From the NCBI GenBank assembly GCA_037126765.1, contig JBBCBC010000025.1:13051639-13115638 (forward strand): DNA of 64,000 nt. The letters run 5' to 3'. The position numbers and the translations under genes were made by a program. Below are positions 34,333 to 45,928 of this stretch, piece after piece (position 1 is the first letter of the stretch; the number at the start of each line of letters is the position of its first letter). The notes below the pieces were generated by a model, which did not search any database, was not told the DNA's origin, and saw only the letters and a program-made list of their open reading frames with translations. The DNA comes from Stenogyne calaminthoides (lineage: Eukaryota; Streptophyta; Magnoliopsida; Lamiales; Lamiaceae).

Positions 34333-35040
34333 AGTAGGAACAAACTCTTATATAAAACTTGTTTATAGTATGAACTTGATACTATATATTGACGAATTTG
34401 ATCATATGCCCGCAGGTGGACACAAACTTATATGTCCACCGCTTATGTGGCGCGCCACATATGCAAGGTCCCCACCATCATTTAATTTCTTTAATTAATT
34501 CAATCTTCTCATTTATATATATTTCATACTTTACCCAATTTCATTAATTATATTAAAAAAAAATTACCTGACCTGGACTCAAACCGACCCGAACTTGAAC
34601 CCGGCCCTAGTGGTTCATGGTTCACCCGGCCCGAATGGTTTATGGTTCATAGTTTAGGATTTAAGTTTATATAATTATAAAAAATTTACGCGACCCGGAC
34701 CCAACCCGACCCGAACCCGGCCCAAGTGGTTCATGGTTCACCCGGCCAGAATGGTTCATGGTTTATGGTTCATAGTTTAGGGTTCAGGTTTATATAATTA
34801 ATGAGAAGATTGAATTAATTAAAGAAATTAATTAAATGATGGTGGGACCTTGCATATGTGGCGCACCACATAAACGATGAACATATAAGTTTGTGCCCAC
34901 CTGCGGGCATATGATCAAATCCGTATATATTGATTTTATAAATTAATATTCACAATATTTAATGCTATGATTTTAGATTATAAATGTAATAATCTATTGA
35001 AAAATATTATAGTATTTACATTAAATATAATCCGTATATA
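34333..35040. repeat. Family C palindromic MITE split by another element
   Basis: Left piece 34333-34392 has ACTTGTTTATAGTATGAACT; after the insertion the sequence resumes with TATATATTGATTTTATAAAT and continues AT-rich to about 35040. The nested insertion is at 34393-34923. Confidence 0.4.
34393..34923. mobile_element. MULE-like element with 10-bp TSD and internal duplication
   Basis: 531 bp flanked by TATATATTGA (34383-34392 and 34924-34933). TIRs: ATTTGATCATATGCCCGCAG, then GTGG.CACAAACTTATATG, then CTTATGTGG and TGCAAGGTCC, about 115 bp including AATTTCTTTAATTAATTCAA. The centre is a tandem pair of about 115 bp (34566-34680 and 34682-34800) that shares GTGGTTCATGGTTCACCCGG and TATGGTTCATAGTTTAGG. 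Confidence 0.7.
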
Positions 35041-35047
35041 TATATGG

Positions 35048-35262
35048 TTAAGTTTTACATGCACTAATGTACATTGTGCACTTATAGTGCATTTTAAAAC
35101 CATGCAACTTGTTTTATTGAACCGTGCAACTATTATTATAGAAAAATAATTGCACGATTCAGTGTAAATAAGTTGCATTTTTCAGTATGACAAATTACAT
35201 AGTTTTAAAATGCACTATAAATGTATGGTGCATCTGGATGTACATGAGACTCACACTAAAAT
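35048..35262. repeat. Family A MITE upstream of the MACPF gene
   Basis: Arms TGTGCACTTATAGTGCATTT, TAAAACCATGCAACTTGTTT and the inverse TAAAATGCACTATAAATGTA, ending CATGAGACTCACAC. It lies about 640 bp upstream of the MACPF ATG. Confidence 0.6.
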
Positions 35263-35899
35263 ATCGGATTAATTCTTCTATGCCACTATTTTATGTTCCA
35301 AGATTATCCTACATACTGAATCTTTCACACATGAACCCAGGTTATGAGGGTCCGTTAAATATTTTTGTCAATTCTACATGTCATTAATCTAGACTATGAA
35401 ATATAGAGTGAAATATCATATTCGGAATAGATGATATCATGCCCTAAATATATACTCTATATGTATAAATGTATAACAAAATAGAGTAGGATAATTACAT
35501 ATGCTATGGGGTCATATATTTGAGTCAATATTTGTCCAATATAAAAAAAAATGGTGTAGTACCATTTATTTTGATTAGGTTCGATTTTTTGGTTTTTACC
35601 ATATTCTGCTCACCCTTAATCACAACTCACAATAATCGCTGTAGCTACTACTACTAAACTACAGCAGTCAGCAGAAAGAGAGAGAAAAGACGAGTTAGCG
35701 AGTCAAAAGGAAACGACCGAGTCGACTCGGATCATCTGCGGCGGCGGCGCGGCCGAACGAATTTCCGGTCAATAATTCGATTCCTTTTTCTATCCATTTC
35801 GTCTCCAGCAAATTCAGCATCATCTCCGCTCCTAACGACGCAATCGGAGTTCCTATTTCTCCTCAAAATTAAACAATTCGACCTTCTTAATCGGCGCTC
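35263..35899 (+). promoter_or_regulatory. Promoter and 5' UTR region of the MACPF gene
   Basis: AT-rich to 35590, then a GA-rich and CGG-rich leader (GCGGCGGCGGCGCGG near 35738-35752) running into the ATG at 35900. No single TATA box stands out. The region would contain the transcription start, probably near 35650. Confidence 0.4.
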
Positions 35900-38800
35900 A
35901 TGGTGGAGGATTACGAGAGCAGTAAGCCTATTGAGGTGCGAGCCACTGAGGCGTTGGGGTGTGGCTTCGACCTCGCCAGTGATTTCAGGCTCAAATTCGT
36001 GAAGCGATGCCCCAAGGGGGGGAGTGGGAGGTTGGTTATTTTAGACAAGCAGCGCAAGCGCGACGTCGTCGTTCCCGGTGGCGCCACCATACCTAATGTC
36101 CCCGAAAGTATACACGTCGATAAGGGCGATCACATTCGGTTCAAGTCAGATGTGCTCCAATTCAATCAGGTTAATCAATTTACATCCCTATGTATTCGCT
36201 TGCTAGTTAATGTTTGGAATCTTTGGAATTTGTTTTGGAATTGCGGTATGAGATTTTACTTTCTCTACTCCAGAAGTGTTAGGTTTTTGGTGCATACACA
36301 ATTTTTGTGATTCCTTCAATATGAGATGAAATAAACACCTAAGTGCATCCAACTTGTTATGTGCGTTGGTAATTGTTTTATGGAGTTTTGAGTGGCCTGG
36401 AAACCTATATGAATGGTAATCTACCTATTTCAACTATTATTATAGCATTGGAATATGATTGATTGTCGTCTTCCATGATTGAATTTCGATGTCACAAGTC
36501 TCATGTGCTTTACTGCAATATTGCACACATGGCCTACTGACTTGTTCATATAAATAAAAGAAAATACGCGATTGATGTTTTTCTTGCCATGGAAAGTGTT
36601 ATACTTTCTCTGAATACTAAGGTTTTAATTTTATGGGTGCTGTTCAACTTAAAGCCTAGGTTGATTCGCTATACTTGATCCCATCGTATGCTGTCCTGAT
36701 TGATCAAGAAGTGTGAATTTAGATAAAGTTTGAGAATGACACATCAAAGTTTGAGGTCTACTATCCACGATCTTTTTGCGACAGTTAAGTTGCCTAAACT
36801 TTGAGACCACCTCAATAGTTCTTTTGTGAATAGGTATAAAATTCTTGAAGTAATACTTTAGTTGTCTGCTGAGGATATGCTAGAGTTAAACATTTACCAG
36901 TGACAGATAGATGAGTTATCACTTATCAGTTAGTGAAGATTGAAGGGGAAAAAATGGAAAAATTATAGCCAATATTATCTATGCCCTTAGAAAGCTTAAG
37001 GAACAAGCATCTGGTGACTTAAATTTCTGGGACTCAGGTAATTGTTTAAGTGTCTGCTATGTATTATTATCCAAGCTACCCTTTTATATATGTTCTTAAG
37101 AGACAAAAGTTTGGTAATGCTGTCCAAGATATATGCATGGGTTTTTTTTTTTTTTTTTTTTTTTGAAATTTTTAATATTAAGCACAGGGGCTGGCATATA
37201 TTCAAAACATTGCCTAAACTAATAACTGTGTACTCTTAGAAAGTAGAAGTGAAAATTATCATTATTTTTTAACCACATTAAAAATGAATGTCATTGGGTA
37301 AAACTCTAGAGAATAATACACTTCAAGCTGGACAGCGTAATGTTCGATAGATCAAGTGTAGGAATGTAGACCAGTTTCCTCATGAGTTCACTCCTGGTCT
37401 TACTTCTTAGCTGTGGGTCCCCTTTGAGATTGTCTAAAGTGATTATTATGTCTTAAAGCAAGAAGAAAATTGTCATAATTTCTTAACCGTATGTGTTCCT
37501 TCTGATTATGGAATCTTTCTTGCTGAATATAGTAAATTTTTGGCAGATGTCAGAGCTACTTAATCAGAGAATATCAGTACAGGGGAAAGTTCCTTCTGGA
37601 TATCTTAATTCTACTTTCGATCTGAGTGGGTCCTGGCTGAATGATGCTGCGGATGCCAAATATTTAGCATTTGATGGCTATTTCATCTCACTTTACTATC
37701 TACACCTTACTGCATCACCATTAGAACTTCATGACCACGTCAAGAAGTCTGTTCCATCGCATTGGGATCCAGCATCGCTGTCCAGGTAATTTTTGAGTTG
37801 CATTCTTGTCTGTCTTTAAAATCCAAGGTTTAATTGCAGGTAAAGTCACAACACACAACCTTTTCGCAAATTGCAAATTAATTTGAGATTTTGAATCTTG
37901 GTAAAAGGACCTCGTATTTTTTTTTTCTAATTCGAACCAATGGGTAGATTTGCTCCTGCCCGGAAATGATGTGTCACGTACTTGACAACGGATAATTAAT
38001 CATATTAATATGTTTAGATTTGTTATGATGACAACTGATAGTAATCGTCATTTCCGGACAAGAGCGAATCTTCTTGTTGGTTCGAATTGCAACTTTTTTA
38101 AGATTTAAGTTTTTATTTATCAATTCAAAAGTTTAGATTAAATTGCGATTTGTGAAGAAGTTGTGATTTTATCTGAAATTAAGCCTTAAAACTTTAGATA
38201 AAATCACATGACTGATAAAGAAACAGAAATTGTTAGTTGTTTTGAATTTCAGATTAGATTTGGCATTAGTTCATTCTTTTTGCTTTCCAATATTAAAAGC
38301 ACATTGGATATGAAGTGTATAGGAATTCAACAGAGTTCTCTCTGATAGTTTTCTAACATCTTTATAGTAAATGCACATGATACTACTGCGGACGAAACTA
38401 ACTTGATTGTTTTTTGTGGCTTCCTTTTGCTCTCCACTTATTATGCGTGCAATGTATTGGCTGAGCCTTCTCTATTCTAGCTTTTGGATAGTGGACAAGT
38501 GTATATAAAAATTAGATTGGGAAAATTGATTTGATTGGATTTTCTGAAATAAATTAGTTCGACTAGGTGGTTCCTTAAGATGATATAATTTTGGTAAAAG
38601 TTATTAATATATTAAAAATACACCTATAAAGAAGCATGTAGTGCCCTCAATTATAAAGTACACTTAAATATAAACTAGAGTATTCAATTCCAATTTCTAA
38701 TATCACTGAGCTTATCATCCTCTATCATGTACACAATACTGAATCATGCCATACATACAACCTAGGGAATTGCTTTGAAGCACAAACACCCATTATGTCC

Positions 38801-41800
38801 AAATTTGATTGTTGGCATTGTTGCCCATATTTCGGGTCTATATATCTCATGGTTCTCAACTTGTATTCACCTAATGGAAACCTTTTTTCATAGTCCAAAA
38901 GATCTCCAAATATTACTGACATGCCCATAAAATTTAAACTAGTTATTAAGAACTTTAATGTATTTAATTTATAACACATTTACATAATAACTGACCATAC
39001 TTCAATTTACTATCTAAATCTTAGACTGAAGCTTTAAATGAAATAAACCATAATATATTATTCTAATTGTAATAAAACATGAGAAACATATTTGTAAAGA
39101 TAAATTATCGTTACATATAAAAATTAATGAAGATTCTTGCAAATAAATAATAGTGATATAAATGACTAGAATAAAAATTCTTCTGCTTAGCATCCTCTGC
39201 CCCAATTACGTCAACTCCATCATCTGAAAAGGGAGATATTTTTTGCGGTGAGCATGCGAGCACTCTCAGTGAGGCTTTAAAGCTAAATACGTACAAACAG
39301 TCAAGAACAACAATGCAAACATGAATATATTGCCATACTTGTCCTTTGCCACATGTATTGTCATTGAGTACGGCGGGCCTACCCTGTGATTCCTGAAGAC
39401 AACTTATGGTCTCCGTCTTTGGCTATTAGATTTCTATCATAAAATATTACGAATATAACTCGTAGCAGACATACTCAAGATATCACATAAAATATTCAAC
39501 AATGAATAACTTAACTCTATTATGCACTACTAACTTAATAACATGGAAAAACCCCACCTCGATTATTTTAGTAGATAAAATCCAAGTGCTGATGCAGAAT
39601 AATAGCTTGTAGTCCTTCATCTCCTAGTTGCTGTGGCTTTTACAGTGAGTTTTTGTTATGTGAAGTGGGGAATAATATTAAGTTCCTCTATTTATAGATG
39701 ATTTCCAGGGTTTAGGAATTTATGATTTAAAAAAAACTAGAAAAGTTGACTTCTAAGAGATTATAATTAAGACAAGTTTTAATAGGAGAAGAGTCTTTAA
39801 TACATATCGGGTTGAAAAGGTAAAAATAAAAATATAATCCTAGTATTTTTTTTTTTTTGAAGATTAATCAAGATAAATGAATACTAGAATATGAAGTAAT
39901 TGGTATATAAAGTTTTCTATTTTTTATTTTACGGGCATTACAATTTCTAAAAATAATTTCCTGATGCAAACATTCCATCCAACTTATAACCCGATTGATA
40001 TTTAATTTTTGCATGTTACTTGATATTATTTTCCGATAGTCTTACGCTAATATGGATCTTGTAGTATCATATATAATCATAATATATTTTGCTTAATATA
40101 TTAATTATGTAATCTACTGCTATGCACTTTAGGACATTTCGATCAAAACTGAGTGGAATTTTGTAAATTATTACTTCAATACATACAATACATGAATGTC
40201 CACTGTACTAATCAACCTGATCTTTCTTCTTGGCCAAATCTAAAGTTGACCTCCTAGGTTAGAAGACCAACAACTAAATGTAAAATTTACCTCCTAGGTT
40301 AGAGGATTTGATACCAGTCTATTAGATGATGTGACATTAATTGCCTTGTGAACCTATGATGTACGTACTGTTATTTACTGATGTTAAATTGTTTTTATTG
40401 ACCAGATTTATCCAAACCTATGGAACACATATTGTTGTGGGAATTGCAGTTGGAGGCCAGGATCTGCTCTGTGTTAAACAGAGGCCCTCGTCTCCAATTC
40501 CACCAGCTGAACTCAAAGGATATTTGGAGGAACTTGGGGATAGCCTGTTCTCTGATACTAACAGTCTTATCTTGGAGAGAACAACAAAAGATGACAAAAA
40601 GAAGGTAATACATGGTCATGTGGAATTTATGTTAGGGCTGGTGCATGCTGTAGCTGGTCTTCATACAGCTCTAATGTTATATCTAGGGATGTAAACTAAT
40701 CAAATTCGTATAAAAATTGAATTTTATGTATGATTCGTATTTTCGAACGATTCGCTAGTATTTGATTATTCCATTCAAAATTGTATTTCTATATTTTATA
40801 TTTAAAATTATAAAAAATTATAGTAATCTATTATTAGTTTTTCATTACATTCATTGTATATATTATTAATTGATATTTATCAAATTAACGATAAATATAT
40901 CAATCAATTATTCGTGAATACCAAATCAAAGACAAGAATACAATGATGTTTGTATTTATATTTGAATGTTTTTTTAATCGAAATATAAATTTGTATTCAA
41001 ATTTGAATCTTCATATTCGTATATGAATTACCAAATCGAATAAAAATATTTGATCCTCGTACATTCCTAGTTATATCTAGTTTTAAGTAATTTCTTGAGA
41101 TGTGCAGGTTCCCGAGGTATTTAGTCGTATGCTACAGGCTCATACGATGCAGTTTACCAGCATCACAGAAACATCAAGCAAGGATGTAAGTTTACCATAC
41201 CACCCAAACTTCATTGATTCTTTAAAATATTAAGGTGGTTGATTTATGTTGTTATTTGTATAGGGACTCACTCTTATTTGGTCAAAAAGAGGAGGTGATG
41301 TGTTTGCACAAAGTCATTCCAGGTGGCTCCAGACAATGGCTGCTAATCCTGAAGCTATTCTTTTTAAATTTGTTCCTATTACTTCTCTACTCAATGGCAT
41401 TCCAGGGAGTGGCTATCTTAGTCATGCCATCAACTTGTATCTACGCTGTAAGTTCTTCACATTCTATCACCAGAATAATCTTTTGTGGAAATTGCAAAAT
41501 TTACCCCATATATGTTAGATGTTGGCGATTTTAGTCCTATACGCCAAGTCCCATATTTTTTAAAATGATTCAATTTTAATACTATATTGACAAGGTTGCA
41601 GATTTTTGCACGCGACTCATGCGAGCTGCCAAAACTCCATGTAGCAACTGGAGTAATAACTCTACTGTCGCTTATGTGGCATAATGAAATCCTAACATAC
41701 TAACATCAATTAAAAAAAATCGCAAATTAATTATCATCCTAAAACAAAAAAATTTCCAAAATATGACTAAAAGTGCATCATTTTAAAAGTTAATGAGTTA

Positions 41801-44179
41801 TAATTGAGAAATTGATTCGCATGAGACTAAAATCGCCAACACCATATGGGACCAAAATTTGCTCTATTTCTATGATTCAAGTGGCTAATCATGTGCTTGC
41901 TCTTGTTATCTTACTATCTTTCTATTATTATGTATGTTTAGTTAAATACCTATTTTTTTTGTCAGATAAACCTACTTTAGAGGATTTGCCATATTTTTTG
42001 GAATTTCAAGTTCCGAGGCAATGGGCTCCTTTGTTCTGTGAATTGCCCCTTAGACACCAAAGGAAGAAGACATCTTTCCCTTCTTTGCAGTTTAGTTGCT
42101 TGGGTCCAAAGATTTATGTCAGCTCCTCGCAGGTATACAACATATCTTCATGCAACTAAAGCTGTGAATTAAGTGCTTCATTCTAATTATCGCATGATTT
42201 TATTCATTAATGTATATTTGCCCTCTGAAATAAAATGAAACTCATGAGAATGACACTAGATTTATTTTGGGTAAATGGATGGAACTTGCATAAGTGTCGC
42301 GACCACATGAAATTGTGGAGTAATTGCAGAACTGGGCGCATTTGGGTGTTGGCGGTTTTAGCCCCATATGAATTAATTCTCAATTAAGTCTCATAATTTT
42401 ATAAATGCTTCAATCTTAGTCCGACATTGATAACTTTTTGTTTTAGGGAAATACTCCCTTTGTCCCAACAAAGTTTGCCCCAACTTTTGGGCACACATAT
42501 TAAGAAAAAGGTGTAATGAGTAGAGTGTTGAGGGTAATGTTTTTTTTTATCGGGCAAATGGTGACTCGAACCATGACCTCACGGCATAGGTAGTGGTGCT
42601 CTAACCACTTGGGCTATTCCACTTCGTCAGTGTTGAGGCTTAATGTGGTAAACCTTTATTTATATAGTAAATGAATGAATTGGATTGAGTGTGTGTATGC
42701 CCAAAAGTAATGACATTTGGTGTAAATATGTGACTATTGTGAGGGTGTAGTTTAGTAAGAGGTTTCCTTTTTTTGGGTGTGCAAACTTTTGCGGGACGTC
42801 CTAAAAAGGAAAGTGAACAAATTTTTCTGGGACGGAGGGAGTAATTAGTTTGTGATTTTTTAATTGTTTTAATTGAAATTAATATGTTGTGGTCTCATTA
42901 TGCCACGTAAACAACACTAAATCATTAGTCCGGTTGCTATATGGAATTCCACAGCTCAAGTGAACAGCACATGCAAAAATTCTGCGACCTTGATAATGTA
43001 GGACTAGAATTGCATCATTTAAAAGTTATGAGGCTTAATTGATAAAATTGATTCGTATGGAATGAAAATTGCCAACACCCAATAAATACAAGAACAATTT
43101 TGCAATTTGTTGTTTCAACTCGTTTCTAAATTAGATCTTGCTATGTAAATGATTTCTGTAAAAGCGGTCTCATGTGAACTACGTTCACATGAATTCTCTT
43201 CATAGTATCACCTTTTAGCATACGAAGTATCATCTTTTAGCATATGAAGCATCATCATTTAAAAAATTGCTTGATTTTACGTGTTCTTCTCAAAATCATT
43301 AATCATTATTACTTTGTATACTAAACAGTGATGCTGAGTTCTATAGCTTAAAATTTCTATGAACCAAGTTCGTAGAATTTTTTGTCTTCGTGGAATACTG
43401 GCTCCAATTAATTCACATGTTAATAATTCCAAACATTGAAAGTAATTTCCCATCTGTGACAATTGCAGGTCACAAGTGATCAAAAACCAGTTCTTGGTCT
43501 CCGCCTCTATCTGGAAGGCAAAAAAAGTAACCGATTAGCAATACACATACAACACCTCTCGAATCTTCCAAATATCATGACTTTGGCCCCATCTAATCCA
43601 TCCACAATCCGTACACATTGGAGAGGCTCTGACGATTACGAATCATCTGATCAGTTCTTAGAACCAATCAGATGGAAGAGATATTCGAACATATGTTCAT
43701 CGGTAGTTAAGCATGATCCCACGTGGTTGGAAAGAGATTCTAATGGTGTTTACATCGTGACTGGAGCACAGCTTATCATCAAGGGAAAATGGCCCAGAAA
43801 AGTTCTCCACCTTCGTCTCCTTTTCACACACATTCCTAACTGCGCTATCAGAAAGACCGAATGGGCAGCTGCCCCAGAAGCAAATAGAAAGTCGAGCTTC
43901 CTCACGAATCTGAGCACAACTTTTACGTTCACACAACGGGCAGTTAATGATTCCTCAAAGCAGCACCCGGCCACTTTGAACTCCGGGGTATACCCGGATG
44001 GCCCGCCTGTGCCCGTCCGGTCTACGAAACTGCTCAAGTACGTTGATGCATCTGAGGTGGCACGGGGCCCGTATGACGGTCCAGGGCATTGGTTAGTTAC
44101 GGCTGGTAAGTTGGTGAATGACGGGGGTAAAATTGGTTTGCAAGTGAAATTTGCTTTATTAGATTATGAACAAGTGTAG
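35900..44179 (+). CDS. MACPF-domain protein (CAD1/NSL1 family, At1g14780-like)
   Basis: Seven exons: 35900-36169, 37547-37785, 40406-40604, 41108-41185, 41264-41447, 41966-42132, 43469-44179; 1848 nt, 615 residues, all in phase. N-terminus: ATEALGCGFDLASDFRLKF, the start of the plant MACPF family. The signature Y-G-T-H-x-x6-G-G is present as YGTHIVVGIAVGG (Y175). FDLSGSWLNDAADAKYLAFD and WLQTMAANPEAILFKFVPIT are membrane-attack-complex/perforin core strands; the C-terminal third (from TSDQKPVLGLRLYLEGKKSN) is the plant-specific domain ending near VKFALLDYEQV. No signal peptide. Arabidopsis members (CAD1, NSL1, At1g14780, At4g24290) restrain salicylate-linked cell death; pore formation by them is inferred, not shown. 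Introns 2-6 are full of transposable elements but every splice site is intact. Confidence 0.92.
39290..39705 (-). CDS. Possible small secreted-peptide gene within MACPF intron 2 (tentative)
   Basis: On the minus strand a TATA-like CATCTATAAATAGAG (about 39690-39705) is followed some 60-70 bp on by ATG and MKDYKLLFCISTWILS, a plausible start of a signal peptide. A donor (ATCGAG|GTGGGG) and a later acceptor (AAATCTAATAG|CCAAAG) would join an exon reading PKTETISCLQESQGRPAV. The 3' structure is ambiguous, and further fragments lie at 39160-39240. No family recognised. Could equally be a gene relic or chance. Confidence 0.22.
40684..41069. mobile_element. hAT-type MITE in MACPF intron 3
   Basis: 386 bp, ends TAGGGATGTAAAC and (reversed) TAGGAATGTAC, flanked by the perfect 8-bp duplication GTTATATC (40676-40683 and 41070-41077). 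An 8-bp TSD with TAGGGATG ends is diagnostic for hAT elements. The interior is AT-rich with inverted CGAATA/TATTCG motifs. Confidence 0.7.
41516..41865. repeat. Family G foldback element in MACPF intron 5
   Basis: Left GATGTTGGCGATTTTAGTCC; right reversed GGTGTTGGCGATTTTAGTCT. The inner phrase GACAAGGTTGCAGATTTTTG, CATGCGAGCTGCC is shared with the copies at 42306 and 48190. Confidence 0.6.
42447..42842. repeat. Stowaway-like MITE nested in family G
   Basis: Left CTCCCTTTGTCCCAACAAAG; right ending TTCTGGGACGGAGGGAG, flanked by TA. Typical CTCCCTCCGTCCC inverted ends of plant Tc1/mariner MITEs. It is interrupted by a SINE at 42540-42628. Confidence 0.65.
42540..42628 (-). mobile_element. tRNA-derived SINE nested in the Stowaway-like MITE
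   Basis: On the minus strand it reads TAGCCCAAGTGGTTAGAGCA (A box), then GGTTCGAGTCACC (B box), and ends in an A-run. Flanking direct repeats AGTGTTGAGGGTAATG (left) and AGTGTTGAGG-TTAATG-like (right, 42629-42645) form a target-site duplication of about 16 bp. It is not a tRNA gene: the acceptor stem does not close. Confidence 0.65.
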
Positions 44180-44519
44180 TCTTTTTTTGAATATATGGGT
44201 GTGTTTTATATTATTCTTTTTACCCCCACGGAAACATGGAAACGATTGTGCTGGTGATGAAATTTAATGTCTTTGTACAGTTTACACTGTTTGGTTTGTG
44301 TATAAATTATGCCCTTGTTTGTTTTGGGTGATGAGTTTGATGTAAATATTGGATTAACTATGATTACAACTGTGACTCAAATTCAGGGGTTTGAGATAAA
44401 ATTGGATTAACTTTTTATTTGGTATGAATGATTCGAGTGCATATACCTTATGCTCATTCAGTTCCTCAGAAAAAAGAAATCTTTCATTGTTGATAAATAT
44501 TAACGGCACTCGCATTTTT

Positions 44520-44720
44520 GGATGTCTTGTATGTATTCGGGTGCATCGTGTACTTATAAAACATTTTAAAACAATATAATTTATTATACTGAAAGATGCA
44601 ATTAATTTATAATGAAATGTGCAACTATATTTCCATATTAATTGCACGGTACAGTATAACTAAATTGCATATTTTAATATATCAAGTTGCATTGTTGATC
44701 AGGATGCACATGAGATCCAC
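44520..44720. repeat. Family A MITE downstream of the MACPF gene
   Basis: 201 bp, ends GTCTTGTATGTATTCGGGTG and CAGGATGCACATGAGATCC. Flanks CGCATTTTT (44511-44519) and CGCATTATT (44721-44729) look like a 9-bp TSD with one change. Arms are more diverged than in the copy at 10795. Confidence 0.55.
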
Positions 44721-44884
44721 CGCATTATTTTCGCAAGAGGTAAGAAAATTATATTCAAATGATAAAAGTTTGTATAGTCAGTGTGTTTTTAGATTTTTGT
44801 TCAATTCAATGGAACCCCTGTATAGTTTTAGATTCAAATTACTGATCTCTAGTGAAAAACAATTTTCTCCGCATATAATTAATT

Positions 44885-45110
44885 ACAACTTCATAGACTC
44901 TCTTGCAAAACATAAAACATGTTCATACTATAAAATTGATATCATTACTTTTATAAATTAATACTTATATAATATTTAATATTATGATATCAATTTAAAA
45001 TTGATAGCAATATCAATCGATAAATATTATGGTATGAATTTATAAGTATAATAATATAAATTTCATACTATGAACAAATTTCACGATAATCAGAAACCTA
45101 CTCAAAATTA
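44885..45110. repeat. Family C palindromic MITE
   Basis: ACATGTTCATACTATAAAAT and TGATATCATTACTTTTATAA on the left; TTATAAGTATAATAATATAA and TTTCATACTATGAACAAATT on the right. Confidence 0.55.
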
Positions 45111-45675
45111 GGTGTCCTAAATTACCTGACTATTAATCCGAAAATTTGATGTTTTAGGGTTGATTTATTCAAAAATAATGAAACTAAAAAATAAATGGTC
45201 AAAATTGTCAGTCGAAAGTATAGTATTTTCTTTTTTTCTTTGGCACCCCTATACCTGCAAGTAATGCACGCAATGCATATTTTAAGTGGCTTAAATCGAC
45301 CACTCAAAATTATCAATTGTACACAAAAATAGCAGAATGTCGATACGTTCGGATCATTTTTCTTTTGGCCATCAGTTATTCTTTATATTTACAACATATA
45401 TTATTTATCAACAAATTATTATTTTCCAAGAATAATGAATTTCCACTGCCTCAAGCTCGACCTGAGTCTGTTATTAATTTAAAAATGAAGTGCACAACAA
45501 ACCTTGAGAGAGAATAAAAAGATAGGATTTGGCTTGAGTGATTGATATTGATAGCTCTATACATAAATAATGATTTCTTCCAATTGGTGGGCGACCTGAC
45601 ATTTGAGAAGTTTCAGTCTACTATTTTGACAGTCAATATTAAAAAAAGAAAAAAAAGAAAAAGAAAAAGGAAAGA
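45111..45675. other. Gap between MACPF and CLD1 genes, no gene seen
   Basis: AT-rich; ORFs on both strands are short and low-complexity. An A/G-rich run (AAAAAAGAAAAAAAAGAAA-like, 45640-45672) borders the next MITE. Confidence 0.5.
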
Positions 45676-45872
45676 GTGGTCTAATGTGCAGGTGCACCAT
45701 GCACTCATAGTGCATTGTAAAATCATGTATTTTGTTATATTAAAAAGATGCAACTTGTTTACACTGAACTGTGTAACTATTTTTTCCATATTAATAGTTG
45801 CACTGCATGGTTCTAAAATGCAATATGAATGCACAGTACACCTGAATGCATACAAGATTCAACCAAGAAAAT
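45676..45872. repeat. Family A MITE just downstream of CLD1
   Basis: Arms CACCATGCACTCATAGTGCA and TAAAATGCAATATGAATGCA; inner GATGCAACTTGTTTACACTG. It lies about 60 bp beyond the CLD1 stop, so it may fall within the 3' UTR. Confidence 0.6.
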
Positions 45873-45928
45873 ATATGCACAAGAAATTGTGCAAGAGAGG
45901 GTTGGGCGTACCACAAAAACTGGGCTAT

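Larger units (their letters stand above)
42306..43095. repeat. Family G foldback element, interrupted, in MACPF intron 6
   Basis: Left part 42340-42445 (GGGTGTTGGCGGTTTTAGCC, CTCAATTAAGTCTCATAA); right part 42845-43095 (AGGCTTAATTGATAAAATTG, AAAATTGCCAACACCC). A Stowaway-like element is inserted between them. Confidence 0.6.

Noticed and set aside
38725..38979. 84-codon minus ORF in MACPF intron 2
   Set aside because: Some protein-like character (PLGEYKLRTMRYIDPKYG) but no recognised family, no splice context and nearby stops; kept only as a note.
42540..42628. tRNA gene
   Set aside because: A and B boxes are present but the acceptor stem does not pair and a TSD surrounds it, so it is a SINE.
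43697..44037. Antisense ORFs of 79 and 95 codons over the last MACPF exon
   Set aside because: Shadows of the real coding frame at 43469-44179.
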